10,798 nucleotides of DNA from assembly GCA_035649575.1 (NCBI GenBank), contig DASRJH010000111.1, positions 1 through 10,798 of the forward strand, written 5' to 3'. The position numbers and the translations under genes were made by a program. Shown one piece after another: positions 5,509-10,798 of the stretch. Within the stretch, counting starts at the first letter, position 1; every line of letters starts with the position of its first letter. The DNA is from DASVAL01 sp035649575. GTDB taxonomy: Bacteria; Planctomycetota; UBA1135; UBA2386. The notes beneath the pieces are model-generated. The model saw only the letters and a program-made list of their open reading frames with translations, was not told where the DNA came from and did not search any database.

Positions 5509-7161
5509 TCAGGTCCGCAGCCGGATCAGCCCACCGCGCGGCAGGTGGTACGCCGGCGCATACGGGATCGACCCGAGCGGCAGCGTGATGCCCTGCACGT
5601 AGAACTCGAGGCCCGCGAGACCCGGCAGGTTCGGGATCGGCACCGTGGTCTGGCTCTGGAAGACGACCATGCCCGGCAGCACGATCAGCGTCCCCGGATC
5701 GCCGTAGAAGCGGAACGGCTCCTGCGTCGTGTACGGCCGCGGATAGCTGAGCACGATGTCCCAGATCAGGCCGAAACCCGACGGCAGATCCGCCGCGAAC
5801 GTCACGCCGGCGCCGACCTGCGGCTCCGGCGGCGTCACGGTCGTGCGCCCGAGGAACGGACCGCCCGCCACCTGCGTCTCGGTGACGAAGCCGGTCAGCG
5901 CGCTGCTGCCGGTGCGCCAGCAGCCCTGCAGCGTGACGGGCGCGAGGAACGACGAGCCCGTGACCGGCGTGTTGGCGAGCTCGCTGCTGCGCACCACGAC
6001 CGGCGAACGCGCGGTCACCGGCACGACGATCGTGCAGTTGTCGTACTGGTTCCACAGCAGGTTCGGCAAGGCGCCGTCGACGTCGAAGGTGATCGTGCCG
6101 TTCTCGTAGCGGTTGTTCTGCTGCCACATGCGCGGCGTCTGCAGATTGGTCGCGATCGAGACGTCGCCGACGAACCGCATCTCGCTGCCGTGGATGTCGA
6201 ACGTCGCGGTGCGTGGCCAACACCAGAACGCCTTCCGGCCCGCACCGGCGACGAAGTCGCTGTGGTGGTGATGCACCATCGTCAGGCCCGGCGCGTTGCC
6301 CTCGATGTCGAGCACGTCGCCGGTGCAGGTGATCTGCGAGTGCACGATCCGGAACATGAACTGCTGCGCCGCCGTCGGCGAGACTCGTTGCTCGGCCAGC
6401 GTCGCGCCGTTCGCGAAGTGGCTGCGGAACAGGTTGAACATCGACATGTTGAGCCCGCCGGTCCCGTTCTCGAGCACGCGGCAGCCCAGCACCACGCCGT
6501 CGAAGTCGATGCGTTCGGCCTCGACCATCACCATGCCGCCGGCGGTCTGGTCGTCGAGCAGGAAGGCGAGCGGCATGTTCGCGAACGACGTGTCCTCGAC
6601 CATCACCATCGACTCGTCGGTGCCCGTACCGTGCACGCGCACGGCCGCGACGGTCTGGCCGGTGAACTCGCACTCCATGACCTCCGCCATGTGCGCGGCG
6701 GGCGCTGCCGGTTGCGGCATGCGCGCGTCGACGCCGACCTGACCGCCGACGACGCGCAGCCCGTGCAGCATCGCGCCGTAGTAGCGGAACGTGAACACGC
6801 GCGGCAACGCGCCGCCCTGGATCACGGGTCTCGGGTTGCCGGGCATCGTCATGCCCATGATCTCGACGTGCTGGTGCACGCCAGTCGGCCCGACCAGGTC
6901 CGTGAGCGGCGCCTGCAGCGTGATCGACGGCGTGACCGCGGCGTCGATCAGGATCGTCGCGACGAGACCCGTGCCGGCGAGGCACGCCTGCTCGGCCGGC
7001 GACAACTGGCTCGCGGTCAAGGTGCCGTTCGCGAGGCGGATCGCTTCGTCGAGCGACAACACCGCGTCGCCGAGCGTGCCGTGCGACAGCGGGTCGGTGA
7101 CGCTGGCGGTGATGCCTGGGCCTTGCGCCAGGAGGAAAGGGAAGAGCAGCGTGAACAGCAT
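5509..7161 (-). CDS. Secreted right-handed beta-helix-like protein with planctomycetal C-terminal domain
   Basis: A 550-residue protein whose enzymatic function, if any, is unknown. Residues 1-12 (MLFTLLFPFLLA) form a short hydrophobic signal peptide ending at AQG. The ATG at 7161 is chosen because the signal begins there. An in-frame ATG at 7203 would add 14 residues and cannot be excluded. Residues 22-62 hold a motif also found in the gene starting at 9572: DPLSHG-x-LGD-xx-LSL-x-EAI, then LSPAEQA. The LSLxEAI part resembles the SLREAI opening of secreted parallel beta-helix proteins. Residues about 95-445 alternate short beta-strand-like repeats with Gly/Asn turns (VFTFRYYGAMLHGLRVVGG, VMECEFTG, VEDTSFANMPLAFLL), fitting a pectin-lyase-like helix. 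No catalytic residues of polysaccharide lyases can be assigned. Residues about 450-550 resemble the C-terminal domain of the divergent neighbour (IPNLPGLAGLEFYVQ). It is probably exported or attached to the cell surface. No Shine-Dalgarno site is visible. Confidence 0.85.
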   Translation of the reverse strand: MLFTLLFPFLLAQGPGITASVTDPLSHGTLGDAVLSLDEAIRLANGTLTASQLSPAEQACLAGTGLVATILIDAAVTPSITLQAPLTDLVGPTGVHQHVEIMGMTMPGNPRPVIQGGALPRVFTFRYYGAMLHGLRVVGGQVGVDARMPQPAAPAAHMAEVMECEFTGQTVAAVRVHGTGTDESMVMVEDTSFANMPLAFLLDDQTAGGMVMVEAERIDFDGVVLGCRVLENGTGGLNMSMFNLFRSHFANGATLAEQRVSPTAAQQFMFRIVHSQITCTGDVLDIEGNAPGLTMVHHHHSDFVAGAGRKAFWCWPRTATFDIHGSEMRFVGDVSIATNLQTPRMWQQNNRYENGTITFDVDGALPNLLWNQYDNCTIVVPVTARSPVVVRSSELANTPVTGSSFLAPVTLQGCWRTGSSALTGFVTETQVAGGPFLGRTTVTPPEPQVGAGVTFAADLPSGFGLIWDIVLSYPRPYTTQEPFRFYGDPGTLIVLPGMVVFQSQTTVPIPNLPGLAGLEFYVQGITLPLGSIPYAPAYHLPRGGLIRLRT

Positions 7162-7243
7162 GGTGAAATCAAGGGCAGAGCGGGTGGTCCAGTCTAGCGC
7201 CATCGGCCGACAGGTTGCCGGCTCGTCGAAGTAACAACTGCGC

Positions 7244-7271
7244 GGCCGCGGGTTGCTACGGTCCCGCGGCC
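7244..7271. promoter_or_regulatory. Perfect 9-bp dyad in the divergent intergenic region (possible operator)
   Basis: GGCCGCGGG at 7244-7252 and CCCGCGGCC at 7263-7271 are perfect inverted complements separated by 10 nt. The dyad lies between the divergent starts at 7161 (or 7203) and 7328, where an operator controlling both directions would be expected. Its loop contains the possible -35 of the plus-strand promoter. It could also form a hairpin in a leader RNA, but no gene ends here that would need a terminator. Confidence 0.4.
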
Positions 7272-7280
7272 TTCTACAGT
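7253..7280 (+). promoter_or_regulatory. Possible housekeeping-type promoter of the choice-of-anchor B gene
   Basis: TTGCTA (7253-7258) and TACAGT (7275-7280) match the -35 and -10 consensus at four of six positions each, with a 16-nt spacer. Transcription would begin near 7287, giving a leader of about 40 nt before the ATG at 7328. The spacer and -35 overlap the 9-bp dyad. In GC-rich DNA this is suggestive only. Confidence 0.3.
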
Positions 7281-7327
7281 GTTCCTGCCCGCCCCCGCCG
7301 ACCCGCCCCATTCGCCGGCCTTCTCCC

Positions 7328-9568
7328 ATGCCAAGGTTCCTGCGTTCGCTCGTCGTCCTGTTCACCGCCCCTGTGCTCGCGCAGGGCTTCAACTGCCAGT
7401 TCCTCGCGAACCACGACCTGCACGCGCCATACAGCGGAATGTGGGGCTACGTCGCGCCGAACAACAAGGAGTACGCGCTGCTCGGCACCACGACCGGCAT
7501 CGCGGTGATCGACTGCACGGTCGGCCAAGCGCCGGTCGAACGCGCCTACTTCCCGTGGGCCGCCTCGACCTGGCGCGAGGTGCGCACCTACAGCACCTAC
7601 GCCTATGTCACCACCGAGGACGCGGCCGGGTTCATGGTCATCGACCTCACGAACGCCGATGCGCCGGTCAACCTCGGCATCGTCGGCGCTGCGAACTTCG
7701 GCAACGCCCACAACCTCGGCGTCGACATGGGCACCGGCCGCATCTACATCGTCGGCACCAACAACGGCGTCGCGGTCTACGACGGCGCCGCGAACCCCGC
7801 CAACCCGCCGTTCATCGGCTTCGCGGCGCTGGGCGGCACCAGCAACTACTTCCACGACCTGACGATCCAGAACGGGTATGGCTACGGCGCGATGATCTAC
7901 AACGGGATCTTCCGCATCTGGGACGTCACGACGTGGCCGCCGACGACCTTGAGCGACTCGCTGACGCCCTCGGCGTTCACGCACAACATCTGGCCGACCG
8001 CGAACGGCAACATCTGCGTGACGACCGACGAACGCGACGGCAGCCTGCTGCGGTTCTACGACACCACGAACAAGAGCGCGCCGGTGCCGCGCGGGCAGAT
8101 GACGATGAACTCGGCGTCGATCCCGCACAACTCGTACATCATCGGCAACGTCGCGCACACGGCGTGGTACACCGAGGGCTACCAGGCGGTCGACTTCAGC
8201 GATCCGACGACGCCGATCGTGGTCGCGTCGTACGACACCTACCCTGGCCCCACGGGCGGCTTCAGCGGCGCCTGGGGCTGCTTCCCGTTCCTGCCGTCGG
8301 GCAACGTCTACATCAGCGACCGTTCGACCGGGCTCTACGTGCTGAAGCCGACCCTGACCGATCTCGCGATCGCGCACACGCCGCTCTCCGACACCACGAA
8401 CGAGGACGGTCCGTACACGGTCACCGCGAACGTGACCAGCAGCCATGCGATCCAGTCGGCAACGCTGCGCTACCGCGTCAACGGCGGTCTCGAACAATCG
8501 GTCGCGATGACGCCGACCGCGGTGCCCGGCCAGTACGAGGGCGGCATCCCGGGCCAGAACGCGGTCGCCGGGATCGAGTATCACGTCGACGTGGTCGACG
8601 CGAAGGCCGCGCGGCGCAGCCCGCGCATCGGCGAGAACCGCTTCCTCGTCGGCACGCGGGTGTCGCGCTGGCTCGACGACTTCGAGGGCGCGAACACCTG
8701 GACGACCGGTGGCACCGCCAGCGACTGGCAGCTCGGCGCGCCACGCGGCCGCGCCGGCTTCTCGTCGGCCATGGGCTGGCAGGACCCGCTGCTGCCGACG
8801 TCGGGCAACAACGTGCGCGGCAACGACCTCGGCGGCACCGGCTTCAACGGCGCCTACGCCAACAGCCAGAACAGCTTTGCGCAGTCGGCGGCGATCCCGA
8901 CCAACGGCGTGCAGGGCCTGCGACTGCGCTTCCGCCGCTTCCTGTCGCTCGTGTCGACTGACACGGCGCGGCTGCTCGTGAACGGCACGGTGATCTGGAG
9001 CACGTCGGCGGCGCTCTACGACACGCAGTGGCAGTGGATCGAGCACGACATCTCGGCGCTGGCGAACCCCGCGAGCCAGGTCGTGATCCGCTTCGAGCTC
9101 GTGTCCAACACCACCAACGCCGCCGGCGGCTGGCAGATCGACGACGTCGAGCTGTTCACGCTGCACGACGCCGCGCCGGCGAACATCTACGGCGTGGGCA
9201 CACCCGGCACCGGCGCGGTCGTGCCGGCGCTCGGCATCTCGGCGCCTGCCCTGCTCGGCACGACGACGAACCTGCTCGGCAGCGCGATGTTCCCGAGCAG
9301 CGCGGCGATCCTGATCCTGAACACGCAGCCCGCCAACGCGCCCGTGCTGGGCATCCAGCTGCTCGTGGACCCGACGGGCGCGGCGATGCTCGCCGAGCTG
9401 ATCTCGGGAAGCGGCACGGCTTCGTGGGCGTTCGCGGTGCCGCCGAGCCCGACGCTCGACAACATCTACCTGTATGCGCAGGTCGCCCCCATCGACCCCG
9501 GCTCGCCGGGCGGCTTGTTCTCGGCCAGTCCGGGTCTGCGGTTCCGGACCTGCATCTCGGCGCCGTGA
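7328..9568 (+). CDS. Secreted choice-of-anchor B family beta-propeller protein with Ig-like, jelly-roll-like and C-terminal domains
   Basis: A 746-residue exported protein. The start at 7328 gives a normal signal peptide, MPRFLRSLVVLFTAPVLAQG. An open frame 25 codons longer (from 7253) would put a Pro/Arg-rich stretch in front of it. Residues about 35-340 match the choice-of-anchor B family propeller with LVIVD-like repeats: SGMWGYVAPNNKEYALLGTT, STWREVRTYSTYAYVTTE, AHNLGVDMGTGRIYIVGT, YFHDLTIQ, IPHNSYIIGNVAHTAWYTEG and FSGAWGCFPFLPSGNVYISD. Residues about 343-432 form an Ig-like domain (NEDGPYTVTANVTSS ... IEYHVDVVDAKA). Residues about 448-612 form a jelly-roll-like domain (WLDDFEGANTWTTGG, GGWQIDDVELF). 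Residues about 620-746 form a beta-rich C-terminal domain (YGVGTPGTGAVVPALG ... TLDNIYLYAQ ... PGLRFRT), of a type I associate with large secreted planctomycetal proteins. There is no sortase motif or membrane helix at the C-terminus. The role is probably surface adhesion or scaffold. The ligand is unknown. Confidence 0.92.
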   Translation: MPRFLRSLVVLFTAPVLAQGFNCQFLANHDLHAPYSGMWGYVAPNNKEYALLGTTTGIAVIDCTVGQAPVERAYFPWAASTWREVRTYSTYAYVTTEDAAGFMVIDLTNADAPVNLGIVGAANFGNAHNLGVDMGTGRIYIVGTNNGVAVYDGAANPANPPFIGFAALGGTSNYFHDLTIQNGYGYGAMIYNGIFRIWDVTTWPPTTLSDSLTPSAFTHNIWPTANGNICVTTDERDGSLLRFYDTTNKSAPVPRGQMTMNSASIPHNSYIIGNVAHTAWYTEGYQAVDFSDPTTPIVVASYDTYPGPTGGFSGAWGCFPFLPSGNVYISDRSTGLYVLKPTLTDLAIAHTPLSDTTNEDGPYTVTANVTSSHAIQSATLRYRVNGGLEQSVAMTPTAVPGQYEGGIPGQNAVAGIEYHVDVVDAKAARRSPRIGENRFLVGTRVSRWLDDFEGANTWTTGGTASDWQLGAPRGRAGFSSAMGWQDPLLPTSGNNVRGNDLGGTGFNGAYANSQNSFAQSAAIPTNGVQGLRLRFRRFLSLVSTDTARLLVNGTVIWSTSAALYDTQWQWIEHDISALANPASQVVIRFELVSNTTNAAGGWQIDDVELFTLHDAAPANIYGVGTPGTGAVVPALGISAPALLGTTTNLLGSAMFPSSAAILILNTQPANAPVLGIQLLVDPTGAAMLAELISGSGTASWAFAVPPSPTLDNIYLYAQVAPIDPGSPGGLFSASPGLRFRTCISAP

Positions 9569-9571
9569 ACG

Positions 9572-10798
9572 ATGTGGGTCGCCGCGACAGCTCTGGGTCT
9601 GTGCGCCGCCGCGCGTGACCTGCCGCCACCAGCAGCGTGGCACGCGGTGGCGTTCATCAACGATCCGCTGTCGCACGGCCTGCTCGGCGACTCGTTGCTG
9701 TCGCTGAACGAAGCGATCCTGCTGCACAACCACCAGCTCGCGTTCGCGGCGCTGTCGCCGGCCGAGCAGGCCCAGCTGAGCCTGATTCCGGGCACCGGCA
9801 CCACCACCGACGTGACCTGGATCGACATCGACGCCTCGAACACTCCGGTCATCACGATCGAGCAGGACCTCGCGCCGGTGCTCGACACGACGTTCGGCCT
9901 CTTGATCAAGGGCTTCGGCGGCCGGCCCGTGCTCGACTTCACCGGGCCCGGGATCACGCAGGGCCTGGTGTCGCCGTCGAACTCGCTCGTGCTGCAGGAT
10001 CTCGTGCTGCTCGGCGGACCGTTCGGCGCCGACGTCACGCAGACCGACGTCAGCGGGCAGGCCGGAATGGTGCTGACGAACGTGCGCTTCGAAGGCCAGG
10101 CGACCTTCGGGCTGCGCGTCACCGCGACGACGCCGAACGCCGTCGGCCGCGTGATCCTCGAGAACTGCGAGTTCGTCGGCTGCCCGAACGCGATCGTGCA
10201 CGACGAGTCGGGCAGCGGGCGCACGACGATCGTCGAGATGCACGGGCTGTTCGTGCGCGGCGCGAACGTCGGCATCGACGCGACGCTCGGCGCGGGCGGC
10301 AGCACACGCTACACGTTCGATCACATGGACGTCGAGGCGACCGCGATCGGGCTGCGGCTCTCGCGTCCGGCGGGCGCCAACCGGCAAGCACTGATCGAGG
10401 GCGACTACGTGCGCATCCGCGCCGCCGACGGTGCGCTGCTCGCATGCGATCCGAGCGCGATGACGTGGGCCGTGCTGCGCTTGTGGGACGTGCAGGCCGC
10501 CGCCGGCCGCGTGGCGCTGCGGCTCGGCAACCCCGGCGACGCGTGGTTCGGCGAAGTCCAGGACCTCGCGAGCACCGGCGACGTCGAGCTGGGCGCAGGT
10601 GGTGCCGCCGGGCAGCCGATCACCCTCGCGAACTGGCGCTGCAAGAGCGGCAACGTCACGCTCGCCACGAGCCTCGCGCAGACGGTGACCTGCAGCGAGT
10701 CGCGGTTCGACAACTGCGCCGTCGTCGCGGGTGGCTCAGCACCGATCGCGATGACCGGCTGCTGCTTTCTGGGCGGCACGATCGCCGGCGCGGTTGGG
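9572..10798 (+). CDS. Secreted right-handed beta-helix-like protein, paralogue of the 5509-7161 gene (runs off the right edge)
   Basis: From the ATG at 9572 the frame is open to the end of the window, giving 409 residues and no stop. The start lies 3 nt after the stop of the propeller gene and in the same frame, so the two are probably co-transcribed. Residues 1-14 (MWVAATALGLCAAA) form a short signal peptide without the usual basic start. Residues 30-69 repeat the motif of the minus-strand paralogue: NDPLSHGLLGDSLLSLNEAI, then LSPAEQAQL. The rest shows short beta-strand repeats with Gly/Asn turns typical of a parallel beta-helix (LVLQDLVLLGGPFGADV, MVLTNVRFEGQATFGLRV, VILENCEFVGCPNAIV). No catalytic residues are assignable. 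The C-terminal domain present in the paralogue would lie beyond the window. A 19-nt stretch (9753-9771) is identical to the reverse strand of 6986-7004, confirming the common origin of the two genes. Confidence 0.85.
   Translation, partial: MWVAATALGLCAAARDLPPPAAWHAVAFINDPLSHGLLGDSLLSLNEAILLHNHQLAFAALSPAEQAQLSLIPGTGTTTDVTWIDIDASNTPVITIEQDLAPVLDTTFGLLIKGFGGRPVLDFTGPGITQGLVSPSNSLVLQDLVLLGGPFGADVTQTDVSGQAGMVLTNVRFEGQATFGLRVTATTPNAVGRVILENCEFVGCPNAIVHDESGSGRTTIVEMHGLFVRGANVGIDATLGAGGSTRYTFDHMDVEATAIGLRLSRPAGANRQALIEGDYVRIRAADGALLACDPSAMTWAVLRLWDVQAAAGRVALRLGNPGDAWFGEVQDLASTGDVELGAGGAAGQPITLANWRCKSGNVTLATSLAQTVTCSESRFDNCAVVAGGSAPIAMTGCCFLGGTIAGAVG

Noticed and set aside
5422..7197. A 591-codon open frame on the plus strand opposite the first beta-helix-like gene
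   Set aside because: The translation is Arg/His/Glu-rich low complexity. The minus-strand gene has a signal peptide, a family motif and a C-terminal domain.
7274..10387. A 1,037-codon open frame on the minus strand, antisense to the propeller gene and the second beta-helix-like gene
   Set aside because: Its product is almost all Arg/Ala/Val/Asp with no domain, as expected opposite GC-rich codons. The plus-strand genes have signal peptides and recognisable folds.

Overview
This window looks like a GC-rich chromosomal segment from a member of the Planctomycetota. This is inferred from gene content, not from a marker gene. The pointers are an ECF-type sigma factor of the TIGR02999 kind coupled to a Ser/Thr kinase with a C-terminal formylglycine-generating-enzyme (FGE)-like domain, large secreted multidomain proteins including a choice-of-anchor B family beta-propeller, a recurring C-terminal beta-rich domain on the secreted proteins, and mostly absent Shine-Dalgarno sites.

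Left part (1-5379, all minus strand). At the left edge is the N-terminal piece of a secreted protein (1-237). Upstream of it on the same strand is a compact block read in the order sigma factor (5379-4702), transmembrane kinase with FGE-like sensor domain (4709-2112), a 151-residue protein (2076-1621) and a 417-residue protein (1619-366). Sigma factor and kinase overlap by 8 nt, the kinase and the 151-residue gene are 35 nt apart, and the last two are separated by 1 nt, so the four genes probably form one transcription unit. I do not recognise either of the last two proteins. They are visibly less GC-rich than the flanking genes. A kinase/sigma signalling pair with two unknown partners is the best candidate here for an undescribed system.

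Right part (5509-10798). A secreted beta-helix-like protein (minus, 7161-5509) diverges from a secreted choice-of-anchor B protein (plus, 7328-9568). The latter is followed after 3 nt by a second beta-helix-like secreted protein (9572 to the right edge). The two beta-helix-like proteins are paralogues that share a distinctive N-terminal motif and flank the propeller gene in opposite orientation. The short divergent intergenic region contains a perfect 9-bp dyad overlapping a possible promoter.

No rRNA, tRNA, CRISPR array, insertion sequence or integrase was seen. There is no gene-free stretch longer than about 170 nt.
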